64,000 nt of DNA from Halocatena marina (GCF_023276375.1 NZ_JALLPK010000002.1:310001-374000); one strand, 5' to 3'; counted from the first letter of the stretch, positions 36,304-45,610 are shown. Notes: generated by a model not told the origin, from the letters alone. Translations and numbers: made by a program.

Positions 36304-37785
36304 TTAGCTCTGGTTCGCATCGGCGAGCTGAGTACGATCGCTCTCAAGGATGTTCTCCGACCACCGCCCACGAACGAAAAAGACAGTTCCAGCGATGGCT
36401 GCAATGACATTCGAGAGAGCAATGCCGTACCACACCCCTGTTGCGCCGAACCCGACGACAACGACCAACCCAATTGCGATCGTTGCCCGCATTCCCCATA
36501 GCGTTCCCACCCCGAGCGCCATGGATAACTCCGTCGAGCCAGCACCGTAGAATGCCCCATTCATGATATGGAACGCTGCCATGATAGCCCACGTGGGTGC
36601 GATAATCCGAAGATAGTCAACGCCGTACCGAACAACGGCGTCTGCTTCTTGTCCTGTGATGAAGAGGTTTACAATTGGTTGCGCGAACCAAACGGTCGCT
36701 GCACTGACACCGATGAAGATCGTCGCAAAGAGCGCAATGGCGACATACACCGTTCGTCGAGCACGATCGGGGCGAGAGTTGCCGAGGTTCTGACCCACCA
36801 TCGTCTCGACTGCCATTCCCATGGCAATGGTCGGGAACCAGACGAGTGTCGTAAACCGATTCCCAATACCGTACGCGGCAACTGCGTTTACCCCGGCGAG
36901 TGCCGCAAGTGCAGTCATGACCGTCACCGAAACCGCCTGTGTGCTCTGATCGATACTCGCTGGAATGCCGATTCTGAGAAGCTTCCAAATCGATTCCAGA
37001 TGGAGCCGGAGGTCCGACATCGTGAGATGGAGACCAGTTCGCCCACTGAAGAGCAGCCACAGCCCGACGGCCGCAGCTAACCCTCGTGAGAGAACCGTTG
37101 CAACAGCAGCTCCTTCGACACCAAATCCAGCGAACCCAGTGACAGCGAACAGCCACGCCTGTAGACTACTGAGCCCAAACCATGCAAACAGGGGGTTTCC
37201 CTCGAATCCAAGAAGGAAGAACGGATCGAGAACGACATTGAGGACGACGCTCCCTGTCACGAGGTACATCGGTGTTGTGACATCACCCCACCCCCTGAGA
37301 AGTGATTGGAAAATAAAGAATCCAAACGTGAATGGGAGACCCAGAAAGACAATCCGCGTATAGGTTACTGCCAAGTGGTGTATCTTCGTCCCTGGTGTAG
37401 CACCGACGAGCGCCAGCAACTGTGGGGCGATGACCACGCCGAGAACCGAGAGCCCGATTGCAAGCAGGCTCACGAAAGCCAGTGTCTGTCCAGCAATATG
37501 TGTAACACGTTCATCATCACCCGCCCCGGTATTCTGGGAGACGAGAATTGTCCCAGCGTTCGTAATCCCGCTACCGACGCTGATCACTAGTAGGACAAGG
37601 GGCCACGAAAATGATAGCGCGCTCACGGCATCAGCGCCCAATTGCCCAACCCAGAACGTATCGGTGAAGTTGTAGGTGACCTGAAGAAGTTGGGTCGCTA
37701 CGAGAGGCCCTGCAAGCGTCAGCAGCGGCCACAGGATTGCCCCATCGGTAAATCGATCTGCCTGTTCGTCTGCCGCTGCTGTCAT
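36304..37785 (-). CDS. MATE family efflux transporter
   Basis: A 493-residue transporter with twelve helices in two similar halves: N-terminal ILWPLLTLAGPLVATQLLQV then FTDTFWVGQLGADAVSALSF, and C-terminal IGIPASIDQSTQAVSVTVMT then GNRFTTLVWFPTIAMGMAVE. These are the conserved MATE positions. It exports cationic drugs or organic metabolites using a sodium or proton gradient. Its start overlaps the stop of the TetR gene (ATGA, 37782-37785), so it is the second gene of the regulator-pump operon and is probably derepressed when the regulator binds ligand. Confidence 0.93.
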   Translation of the reverse strand: MTAAADEQADRFTDGAILWPLLTLAGPLVATQLLQVTYNFTDTFWVGQLGADAVSALSFSWPLVLLVISVGSGITNAGTILVSQNTGAGDDERVTHIAGQTLAFVSLLAIGLSVLGVVIAPQLLALVGATPGTKIHHLAVTYTRIVFLGLPFTFGFFIFQSLLRGWGDVTTPMYLVTGSVVLNVVLDPFFLLGFEGNPLFAWFGLSSLQAWLFAVTGFAGFGVEGAAVATVLSRGLAAAVGLWLLFSGRTGLHLTMSDLRLHLESIWKLLRIGIPASIDQSTQAVSVTVMTALAALAGVNAVAAYGIGNRFTTLVWFPTIAMGMAVETMVGQNLGNSRPDRARRTVYVAIALFATIFIGVSAATVWFAQPIVNLFITGQEADAVVRYGVDYLRIIAPTWAIMAAFHIMNGAFYGAGSTELSMALGVGTLWGMRATIAIGLVVVVGFGATGVWYGIALSNVIAAIAGTVFFVRGRWSENILESDRTQLADANQS

Positions 37786-38369
37786 TCTTGTCCCTCTATC
37801 AAATACTCAGTAATGAGGTTAGAGAGACCAGCGACGACAAGCTCATCAGTTTCATCAGCAAATACGGCTGTGTGGGCTTGGGTGCCGCTCATGGCCATCT
37901 GATAGGTCGCCGTGAAGTTTACCGGGTCAACAGCACGGAACTGTCCGGATTCAATGCCTTCCTGAACCGTCTCGACGATGTACTCTCGAATCAGTTCTCG
38001 TCCCGACGCGAGTTCTGTCCGCAAGTGATCGTCATAGGGTGCTTGTGCAGCAAATTCGAGCATAAGGCGTTTAAACGCGAGATCGTCATCGTTCGGCGTC
38101 TCAACAATATATTCGGTAAGAGCGAGCAGTCGGTCAGCTGGATCGTAATGCGACAACTGCTCAAGTTGCTCCGCAAGGTCACTCAACGCCTCCTCAACCA
38201 GTGCTAAGAGGAGATCCCGTTTTGTCTCGAAATAATAGTGGACCAGTGATTGATTTCGACCTGCTTCGTCGGCAACGGCTCGCGTTGTGAACCCATCGTA
38301 CCCGTGCTCAGCGAGAACAGTGTACGCTGCATCAATAATCTCCATCCGAGTGCTCCGCTCGTCAGCCAT
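37782..38369 (-). CDS. TetR/AcrR family repressor of MATE pump
   Basis: A 195-residue regulator from the ATG at 38369 (MADERSTRMEIIDAAY); a longer frame overlaps the presumed operator. Its N-terminal HTH is YDGFTTRAVADEAGRNQSLV then HYYFETKRDLLLALVEEALS, typical of TetR proteins. The C-terminal ligand domain is helical and divergent, ending LSNLITEYLIEGQE. It is cotranscribed with the MATE pump. A nine-base perfect inverted repeat at 38371-38396 lies directly upstream of the start codon and is probably its operator. Confidence 0.92.
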   Translation of the reverse strand: MADERSTRMEIIDAAYTVLAEHGYDGFTTRAVADEAGRNQSLVHYYFETKRDLLLALVEEALSDLAEQLEQLSHYDPADRLLALTEYIVETPNDDDLAFKRLMLEFAAQAPYDDHLRTELASGRELIREYIVETVQEGIESGQFRAVDPVNFTATYQMAMSGTQAHTAVFADETDELVVAGLSNLITEYLIEGQE

Positions 38370-38370
38370 G

Positions 38371-38396
38371 TTTTTGATTGAGTGTTTAATCAAAAA
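38371..38396. promoter_or_regulatory. TetR operator-like inverted repeat
   Basis: TTTTTGATT (38371-38379) and AATCAAAAA (38388-38396) form a perfect nine-base inverted repeat with an eight-base spacer, one base before the start codon of the repressor. Position and symmetry suggest autorepression of the TetR-MATE operon. Confidence 0.6.
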
Positions 38397-38778
38397 AGAG
38401 TTCTGAACAAAGTATAAAACGAACTAGTGAATGGATGATCGAAGAGTACCAACACAGAAACCATTGCGGCGTCGTCGCATCCGTATATAAGATGTAGCTC
38501 ATAAATCATCTATGCAAATCTATTTGGTATAAAGGAGGGATTTCATTCACCAATGTAGAAATAAATGGTCGATGTATGGATCAAATATACTATCTAGGAC
38601 AATCGTGTGTCGGCAGCTCGAACTCGATAAAACCAGTATCTCTTTAACCGACGTGAATATATTTCTCACAATAAAACCACGGAAATATATGCCCCAGTGA
38701 TGTGTCGATCGATGTCAACAACTAGATAGGTAACTGTGAAATATACTGCGGGTAATTGATGTATTCGAGAGGTGACTT
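38397..38778. other. Intergenic, no supported gene
   Basis: AT-rich spacer between the TetR gene and a decayed lipoprotein gene. Only short frames are present. Confidence 0.45.
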
Positions 38779-39587
38779 ATGGAAAGTACTAATCCAATGA
38801 CGGGAAGACGGTTTGTAACACTCACAACAACGGGCGCAAGTCTGGTGCTGGCGGGCTGTGGCAATGATGACTCGCCCACGGAGACTACTGAAGGTGAGCC
38901 CGAGGCGGAACTGGGACACCCCTATCAACGGCGACAGCAACCCAAGAATAGAGACAACCAGCCGTTGCGAAAGAGCAGAAAGCAGAGGTGAAACCTGTGC
39001 CCTCCGAGAATGGAATACCAGCTCAGCGTCAACGAGACACGCTCGAATGGGTATCCAGTTCGGCTCGATCAGAACGGTAGAACGTACGACCGCTCTGGTT
39101 CAACAGTGATGGTCAGCGACGACTGGTGGCAGACGACCGAGGAGCTGTTTTCTTTGCAGATATCGATAACGAGTACGTCCAAATGATCATTGTCCTCTCA
39201 TGTTACGAGCTCTCTGATTTCGAGAACGGCCAGTATGCCAACGAGGCGATTCTCTCGACTGATGGTGGAGCATCGTTTGACCGAATTCTCAAAGTTCCTC
39301 TCAAGACCACAGACGCAGCGAATCTCCATATCCACGATGTCGAGTACGATCCGTATGTCGATCGGATCTGGGTTGTTGTCGGTGACAGTGGCAACTCACA
39401 GATGTATTGGAGCGACGACCTCGGAACCTCTTGGGAGACAATCGCCGATCAGGATGAGGTAACTATGCTCACACAGATAGCTGCATTCAAAGACTGCGTT
39501 GCGTTCGGCACCGATGGAGAGCCAGAGGGTATCAATCGGTGGACGAATTGTTATGCGTACTCCGAACAGAATCGATGGTACTTCTGA
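38779..39587 (+). pseudogene. Frameshifted Tat-lipoprotein gene, BNR/sialidase-like
   Basis: The N-terminus is a Tat-type lipoprotein signal (MTGRRFVTLTTTGASLVLAG followed by Cys, a lipobox). The frame then stops after an Asp/Glu/Thr-rich linker. A second frame from about 39010 reads EYQLSVNETRSNGYPVRLDQ, and a third from 39126 continues to 39587 with LSTDGGASFDRILKVPLKTT and MYWSDDLGTSWETIADQDEV. The last two are Asp-box (BNR) motifs of sialidase-like propellers. At least two frameshifts and an abrupt end make this a decayed extracellular beta-propeller protein gene. Confidence 0.65.
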
Positions 39588-40104
39588 ATCATCATTAGTC
39601 TATGCACATTTTCTCCTGAATCGGATACAATCAATTTTGCAATAATATCTGACTTGATTGATATTTTTGTCTCACCAGGAAGCAGTACTCCTCGTCCTTC
39701 CAGAGGAGTTTCAAAGCCCCGAGAGTACCATCGAGCGCTGATATACAATCTTTTCTACTCCTCTCAAGCAGTAACTTCGAACATCGCTCTCGTTGAGTAT
39801 TCGAGTAGCGGATCTGGTTGACCAGCTTCTTCGATCAAGTAGTGGATGCTCTGATGAGACTATCGCTTGAGCCCCGAGACAACCTGACAATTCAACGCAT
39901 GGAGTGTACGGAAAAGTAATTGGATAACAATCGTAGGATACGTTTATCGATAATGTCAATTTTATCTATGAATCGAACTTCAAACTGAGGCACTCTGTAT
40001 ACTCATATGGGTTGAGTACCCCGACGTTACGAACGTACAGTCGTAAATGTGACGGACGATGAAATTATGACGATGGAAGTGAGACTACTCTCTCACTTAG
40101 TGTG

Positions 40105-40119
40105 TTCGGTCTCACCGAA
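40105..40119. promoter_or_regulatory. Dyad element TTCGGT-N3-ACCGAA (site 1)
   Basis: Perfect six-base inverted repeat TTCGGTCTCACCGAA. Two degenerate copies at 40492-40506 (TTCGGTGTGACAAAA) and 40604-40618 (TTCGGTGTCACCAAA) lie between it and the IclR start at 40709. Spacing and size suit an IclR-type dimer; function is inferred. Confidence 0.45.
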
Positions 40120-40603
40120 TCTTCTCATAGATCCTCTCCAGACACTTCAATAGCAATTCGAGGAAAAAGAAAACAAATAACTATGATATGTAACAGTTCA
40201 TTTTGAGATTATACTATTGTACTCATTCTACACGCATCTTTCCGTTCGATGAGAGAGAACAAATACAGAACACGTTGTATTGATGTAATTCAGGTTCAGT
40301 CGTGGGAGCAGTTGGTTCTCGCACTCTTTTGAGTTCGAGATTCGTTCCAGTGTGTACATCTGTTAGAGACGCTTTCGTGAGTACGTTATAACTTCATTGT
40401 TGTAAGAGACGTTTCTGAGTCATCTCCATGCTCAATATTCTCTCATCCGTTACAATCGTCGCGTTGTAACTGCTTACTATTAATTCGACTGTTCGGTGTG
40501 ACAAAACATAATTCAACAAAATAATTCATTGTGTAGAAAACACTCTCATTTATTTGAGTTCAGCAGATTTCGACGGACACAGTGTGCATAGACATTCTCT
40601 TGG

Positions 40604-40618
40604 TTCGGTGTCACCAAA
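40604..40618. promoter_or_regulatory. Dyad element (site 3), nearest iclR
   Basis: TTCGGTGTCACCAAA, one mismatch from the perfect dyad of site 1, about 90 bases upstream of the iclR start codon. Confidence 0.4.
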
Positions 40619-40708
40619 CACCTGAAGAGTGGCAAAGCAGCGGTGATGTTGCTGTTTCGCATATTCTGATCCCCGTATGTTTAGTAGGAGCACTTCTACA
40701 ACGGACAT

Positions 40709-41476
40709 ATGAATTCTGGTCACAGCGAACGTAGCATGGTAAAATCAGACGAAACCCTGCTGTCCATCATCGGATATCTCCGTGAGGTAGATGGGGCAGG
40801 AGTTACGGAAATTGCAAATCAGCTTGATTTGGCGAAGAGCACCGTCTACGACCATCTCGTCACGATGTGCGAGTATGGGTTCACCGTCAAACACGGAACG
40901 GTCTATCGCCTTGGTCTCCAGTTCTTCAACTACGGCCAGTACGTTCGAAACCAGTCTGAAGTGTACGACGCCACAAAACCGGTCGTCGATAGATTAGTCG
41001 AGGCGACAGGAGAGATGGTGTGGCTCATCGGGCACGAGAACGGGCGGATGATGTATCTCTACGGCCATGCAGGCGACACTGACATCAACGAAAACACTCT
41101 CATTGGATCGTGGGCGTACATGCACTGTCATTCCGGTGGAAAAGCCATTCTCGCACATCTCTCTGAGACAGAGGTTGATCACATAATCGACCGCCACGGT
41201 CTCCCTGCCAGGACAGAAAACACGACGACCGATCCTGACGAACTTCGCGCGGAACTCGAACAAATACGCGAGCGAGGATACGCGCTGAACTTAGGCGAGG
41301 ATCTTGAAGGGATTCACGCCATCAGTGTACCACTCTTGTTCGACGAGAGAGTTCTGGGGGCGCTCGCAATTGCTGGCCCTGCACACCGGGTGACACAGGA
41401 ACGGTGTGAGACTGAACTCTCCGAAGAACTCTTTGCCGCCAGAAATGACATCGAACTGAATTTCGTGTACAGCTAG
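40709..41476 (+). CDS. IclR family regulator of aromatic cluster (left)
   Basis: A 255-residue IclR protein. The winged helix has LLSIIGYLREVDGAGVTEIA, then QLDLAKSTVYDHLVTMCEYG. The effector domain has YMHCHSGGKAILAHL, VDHIIDRHGLPARTENTT and EGIHAISVPLLFDERVLGAL. An ATG at 40736 (MVKSDETLLS) is an alternative start. It precedes, on the same strand, the acyl-CoA ligase and gentisate dioxygenase genes and is the left-hand regulator of the aromatic region; a sister regulator lies at 60373-61134. IclR proteins in aromatic catabolism usually bind a ring-cleavage or hydroxybenzoate intermediate, so a similar role is inferred. Three dyad elements lie upstream. Confidence 0.9.
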   Translation: MNSGHSERSMVKSDETLLSIIGYLREVDGAGVTEIANQLDLAKSTVYDHLVTMCEYGFTVKHGTVYRLGLQFFNYGQYVRNQSEVYDATKPVVDRLVEATGEMVWLIGHENGRMMYLYGHAGDTDINENTLIGSWAYMHCHSGGKAILAHLSETEVDHIIDRHGLPARTENTTTDPDELRAELEQIRERGYALNLGEDLEGIHAISVPLLFDERVLGALAIAGPAHRVTQERCETELSEELFAARNDIELNFVYS

Positions 41477-41494
41477 CTGCGAGCAGAGCATTTC

Positions 41495-42295
41495 TCACCA
41501 TCTAATACCACCCAACAGGTTGATGGTATTCGTCTCAACGACACAGTTGGTTACGACGCAACCGGCGTCGAATAGTACTGTCGCAAGCGGGTAGACAAGA
41601 CCCATCTGCAGTCGAATGACCCGTTCAGCTGACGCTCTGCGGGCGAGGACGACTCCGATAACCAGGACAGAGACCGCGAAGAGGGATGCAGCTGGGCGGA
41701 TAAACGAGATGACCCAACCGGAAATGAGATCTATCATACAGCACACAAGAATCCATTCACCAGTGTTGCTCGTCGCTCACCAAGCGCTGCTGGGACGGTT
41801 CGTTTGTTTATCGACCAGTCGAAGACGAGGTCGAGTCGGTCGATGGATGCCTTGATCGCGGCCAACACCACGATGAAAATCGTTGTAATACCAATGACAG
41901 CCGGAGTGCGTGGTGTTGGCAGAGATCCCCGCCAACGAGTGCAAGCGCGATCCCGATCGGATTCTTCTCCATGGATGTGTGCATTGACGTATTCGTCGAC
42001 AACGTGTGCGGAGTAGAGAGCCGTCCCGACCGTTCCCGCGTGGAGAGCCGCGAGTGACAGAGAGTGTCGATGCGAGAAGTCCGCCGAAGCCCGACATTCC
42101 GATTGCTGCAATCATGAATGCAGGCTTCACCCGCAAAATGAGTGAACCGTCGAGGACACAGTCGTGTTCGGTGACCATACAGCCTGTTCGACGAACCAAC
42201 GAAAAAGCGTGATTGGTTCGAACGCGCAGCGGCGGACTCTTCCCTTGTGAGGTAGCCATCAATTCCGCTACAATAACCGACACAATTATATTCAC
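41495..42295 (-). pseudogene. Frameshifted integral membrane protein gene
   Basis: Read across several frames on the minus strand, this gives one continuous membrane-protein pattern: VLDGSLILRVKPAFMIAAIG, LHAGTVGTALYSAHVVDEYV, NPIGIALALVGG, AVIGITTIFIVVLAAIKASI and finally an open frame from 41737 with LISGWVISFIRPAASLFAVS to 41495. At least three frame changes are needed, so the gene is broken. The family is not recognised. It is divergent from the acyl-CoA ligase gene, and may once have encoded an uptake protein for the cluster. Confidence 0.5.
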
Positions 42296-42328
42296 ATGAT
42301 GATGTTAAATAACATACTCTAGTCAGCT

Positions 42329-43870
42329 ATGAAGTATGTAGATGGGTTCAAGCGGACCGTGCGGGTACATGGAAATAAGACCGCAATCGTAACCAGCGAT
42401 GGTCATGAGTTCACTTACGATGAGTTCGACCGTCGGAGCACGCAGTTGACCAACGTCCTTACAGAGCGTGTTGGCACTGCTCCGTGTGCGACTCTAGCGC
42501 TGAACAGTCCGCTGGCGGCAGAGTCGATGATTGCTGGACACAAACGCGAGGTTCCGACGGTGCAACTCCCGTATCGAGGGACGACTGCTGAACTAATCAC
42601 GATGGCCGAGTCGGCAGACGCGAAAGCACTGCTTTTCGACGACGCTAACGCCGAGACAGCCCTCCAAATGCTCGACCGAGGCAATTTCGAGTTTGCACTC
42701 CACGCCGGTAACGCCGACCTTGACGCTGCTAGCGTTGAGTCGTACGAGCCAATGCTCGACGCCGCACCAGATTCGGAGTACGCCGATCTCCCGATGGACG
42801 GGATGACAAACGTGTTCTTCACCAGCGGAACGACGAGTCAACCAAAAGGTGTCGCTTTCGACGGCGAACAGATGTGGCTGGGTGCCTATCAGGGTGTCAT
42901 GGAGCACGGCATCAATCAGACCGACATCGCCATCGTGACGACGCCGTGGTACCACATGGTCACCTCCGACGCGTGGCTGTTCCCCCATTGGTTAGCGGGA
43001 GCGACGACAGTACTTCATGCATGCTTCGATCCCGAAGAGGTACTCGAACTCGTCGAACGACACACGGCGACCGGACTGCTAGCAGTACCGATCCAACTCG
43101 AAGAAATCAACGATGCGTACGAACAAATGGCAACCAAAACGGACTCGCTCCGGTACATTCGAACGGGCGGGGCAATCGTCTCTGAGAAACTAATCGAACG
43201 CACCACGGAACATCTCTCCGAAGGCTTCTACAACACGTACGGAATGACCGAAGGTGGGCCGAATCTGACGTTTGCTCATCCCTCGGCTCAGTCTGATCAC
43301 CCTGGGACGATCGGGAAAGCGTCGTTCTCGTGGGAGCTTCGTGTCGTCGAGACGGTCCCGATCACCGGGCATCCCGACCCGGAGGCGACGGTAGACGCCG
43401 GAGAACGCGGGGAGATTATCGCTCGCGGACCGGGCATGCCTGACGGGTACCTCGATAATCCCGAAGCAGCGGCGAAGACGTTCTTCGGCGAGTGGCTCCG
43501 AACGCGGGACGTCGCTTGTATCGACGAAGACGGCTATCTTTGTATTGTCGACCGTGTCGACAACATGTTCACCAGCGGCGGTGAGAACATCTATCCGGCC
43601 GAAGTCGAACGGGCGATCGAGTCGCACAGCGCAGTTGATGAAGTGCTCGTTTTCGGTCTCGACGACGACTATTGGGGGAAGAAAGTCACTGCTGTGGTCG
43701 TCACTGACGGCACCGTCGACGACGACGACATCGATATATACTGTAAGTCACATGAATCACTGGCAAACTACAAGCGGCCCCGCGAGTACGCACTTCGGAT
43801 TGAACCGCTCCCTCGAACTGACACGGGGACCGTCGAGCGCTCGCGCGTTATCGGAAAGCACTTCGAATAA
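42329..43870 (+). CDS. AMP-dependent acyl-CoA ligase, aryl-CoA ligase candidate
   Basis: A 513-residue ANL-superfamily ligase. The P-loop-like motif NVFFTSGTTSQPKGVAF is at about 161-177, YNTYGMTEGGPNLTF near 298-312, and TRDVACIDEDGYLCIVDRVD then NMFTSGGENIYPAEVE form the hinge and A8 motifs. The terminal A10 motif reads LPRTDTGTVERSRVI: Thr501 stands where the catalytic lysine of the adenylation step should be. Position beside gentisate dioxygenase suggests activation of a hydroxybenzoate to its CoA thioester, but the missing lysine makes the half-reaction uncertain. The start at 42329 follows AT-rich TATA-like sequence at about 42304-42312. Confidence 0.87.
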   Translation: MKYVDGFKRTVRVHGNKTAIVTSDGHEFTYDEFDRRSTQLTNVLTERVGTAPCATLALNSPLAAESMIAGHKREVPTVQLPYRGTTAELITMAESADAKALLFDDANAETALQMLDRGNFEFALHAGNADLDAASVESYEPMLDAAPDSEYADLPMDGMTNVFFTSGTTSQPKGVAFDGEQMWLGAYQGVMEHGINQTDIAIVTTPWYHMVTSDAWLFPHWLAGATTVLHACFDPEEVLELVERHTATGLLAVPIQLEEINDAYEQMATKTDSLRYIRTGGAIVSEKLIERTTEHLSEGFYNTYGMTEGGPNLTFAHPSAQSDHPGTIGKASFSWELRVVETVPITGHPDPEATVDAGERGEIIARGPGMPDGYLDNPEAAAKTFFGEWLRTRDVACIDEDGYLCIVDRVDNMFTSGGENIYPAEVERAIESHSAVDEVLVFGLDDDYWGKKVTAVVVTDGTVDDDDIDIYCKSHESLANYKRPREYALRIEPLPRTDTGTVERSRVIGKHFE

Positions 43871-44105
43871 TGTGACAATTCGACCGTTCCGGTCGCTTCT
43901 CCGTGTCATCAAATGGACGCTGATATCCTCTGTTTGTTGCTGTCCGCGATACGAATAACAGGGCTGGGTTCATACAGGTGATAGTACTTCTCAACGACTT
44001 CCGCGCTGCGCTGGCGGTGTACTTTGCCGAAGATGCTCGACCGATGTTCGGTATCCAACTGACGGGGGCGACATGTATTTAGCGTTTCCACTGTCACATC
44101 GTGAT

Positions 44106-44276
44106 ATGGCCGAGTTCGAGAATCCGTACGCTGAGGAGGATCCATTCGTCCAAGCACACTTCGATTGCCTAGATTGTGGTGGGAAACTCTGGGAGTATGC
44201 CATCCAACGACAGATGGTCTGTGAAGACTGTCGGTCGGTGTTCCGTTCCAGCGACATCTTCGATGCCCAAGTGTAG
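44106..44276 (+). CDS. Small zinc-ribbon protein
   Basis: A 56-residue protein from the ATG at 44106 (MAEFENPYAEEDPFVQAHFD). Two CxxC pairs, CLDCGG near 26-31 and CEDCRS near 44-49, form a zinc ribbon typical of haloarchaeal small zinc-finger proteins. A TATA-like TATTTAG about 28 bases upstream supports a leaderless start. It lies between the ligase and gentisate dioxygenase on the same strand. Its job is unknown; regulation or protein interaction is likely for such proteins. A decayed paralogue without the cysteines is at 50186-50365. Confidence 0.8.
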   Translation: MAEFENPYAEEDPFVQAHFDCLDCGGKLWEYAIQRQMVCEDCRSVFRSSDIFDAQV

Positions 44277-44317
44277 AGCCACGCAGTTGCGCTCGTGTTG
44301 GCACAGACCGCCAACAC

Positions 44318-44326
44318 ACTTATCGT
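44318..44326 (+). promoter_or_regulatory. TATA-like box for gentisate dioxygenase
   Basis: ACTTATCGT centred about 26 bases before the ATG at 44348, consistent with a leaderless transcript. Similar elements, TTTATA at 53526 and CTTATCA at 59050, precede the FAH and monooxygenase genes at the same distance. Confidence 0.45.
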
Positions 44327-44347
44327 GGTTTGTGCTAACAACATGAT

Positions 44348-45433
44348 ATGGCCCAGAACGAGCCAGAGGAACTCCTGGAGCTGAGTTCCAACACGAGGAG
44401 TATTCTCGAAAAGCATGGTCTCCGTCCATTATGGGAGGTCGAAGATGACTTCGGAAACGTCATCGACGATCTCCAAGCGGATATCTGGAAGTGGGACGAT
44501 ATCCAGACTGTCATCGACAGCATCGAGCAGGACGTCCCAATCGCCGACTTACCGCCAGGATTCCAGCGCCGCGTCGCCGTCCCTATCAACGCCGCATTCG
44601 GGAACGCGATTTCGAACACTATCTATGTCGGCGTACAAACCGTCTCACCCGGTGAGACGGCACCCGCCCATCGACACGGTGCCAACGCCCTTCGATTCAC
44701 TATCGACGGCCACGAGGATATGAAAACCGTTGTCGCGGGTGAGGAGTTCCCGATGGAGAACAACGATCTCATTACGACGCCACAGTGGGAGTGGCACGAC
44801 CACGTCAACGACTCCGATGAGACGGCCGCATGGCTCGATGTACTCGACCTCCCGCTCATCCTCGACTCGATGAACGCAAAGAACGTCTTCGAGAATCACG
44901 AACTCGAACGGCAACCTGTCACGAAGACGCAGGGTTACTGGGACTCTCAGTACGGTCGCGCCCGGTCTGCCGAAGAGTCGAAACATAACTCCATCCCCGG
45001 TCCATTCGATGGAATCCGCGAGGCGACGCCGCCGTACCGTTTTCGCTGGAGCGACGTTTTGAAGACACTCCATCAGCGAGCGGACAACGACGAACCTGAC
45101 CCGTACGACGGCTACTGCCTCTCGTACGTCAACCCGGCAACCGGACAACCACCGCTGTTCCCGACGATGTCGTTCCGTGCGCAGTTGTTGAACAATGGAC
45201 CGACCGACCCGCATTTTCACAACGCGACAGAGGTCTACTTTGTCATCGAGGGAGAAGGAGTGACACATGTCGATGGCGAGGCGCTGGAATGGGGTCAGTG
45301 GGACATCTTCGTCGTCCCACCGGATGGGACTCATCACCACGAACCGGACGACGAGGCTCTCCTCCTTGGGATGACGGACCGTCCTGTATTCGAAGCGTTC
45401 AACTTCTACGCGGAAGCCGAACCATCGACGTAA
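44348..45433 (+). CDS. Gentisate 1,2-dioxygenase
   Basis: A 361-residue bicupin iron dioxygenase that opens gentisate to maleylpyruvate. The first cupin has PGETAPAHRHGANALRFTID (His108, His110) and TPQWEWHDHVND (His150, His152), giving the iron site. The second cupin has PHFHNATEVYFVIEGEG and VVPPDGTHHHEP. Length and motif order match known gentisate dioxygenases, including those of halophilic archaea. The gene is the diagnostic member of the aromatic cluster, with the FAH hydrolase at 53.6 kb as the likely later step. It may be leaderless from a TATA-like box at 44318-44326. A decayed copy of its 3' end is at 49881-50050. Confidence 0.95.
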   Translation: MAQNEPEELLELSSNTRSILEKHGLRPLWEVEDDFGNVIDDLQADIWKWDDIQTVIDSIEQDVPIADLPPGFQRRVAVPINAAFGNAISNTIYVGVQTVSPGETAPAHRHGANALRFTIDGHEDMKTVVAGEEFPMENNDLITTPQWEWHDHVNDSDETAAWLDVLDLPLILDSMNAKNVFENHELERQPVTKTQGYWDSQYGRARSAEESKHNSIPGPFDGIREATPPYRFRWSDVLKTLHQRADNDEPDPYDGYCLSYVNPATGQPPLFPTMSFRAQLLNNGPTDPHFHNATEVYFVIEGEGVTHVDGEALEWGQWDIFVVPPDGTHHHEPDDEALLLGMTDRPVFEAFNFYAEAEPST

Positions 45434-45610
45434 ACGATTTAATGGCACACTGACAGCTGTAGCAGCTTATAAAAATATTCACTTCCTATGTGTTTGTATA
45501 TTTGGATAAAAGAGGAGGTGTGTCATCATGTATCACTCAGCAAAAGCCTACATCTCATGTGTCGTGATGGAGAAAACAGGCTGGCGACCGAGGGTGATGT
45601 GCACGTCGTG

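Larger units (their letters stand above)
39588..40708. other. Long intergenic region upstream of iclR with operator-like repeats
   Basis: No intact gene in 1.1 kb. A minus-strand stretch at about 39760-39850 encodes HYLIEEAGQPDPLLEY and then stops, perhaps the tail of a lost gene. Nearer to the iclR gene at 40709 are three similar dyad elements (40105, 40492, 40604), listed separately. Confidence 0.5.

Noticed and set aside
44645..45448. Long minus-strand frame of 267 codons under gentisate dioxygenase
   Set aside because: It is antisense to a fully conserved enzyme gene, Arg/Val-rich and without homology; it reflects the codon bias of the real gene.
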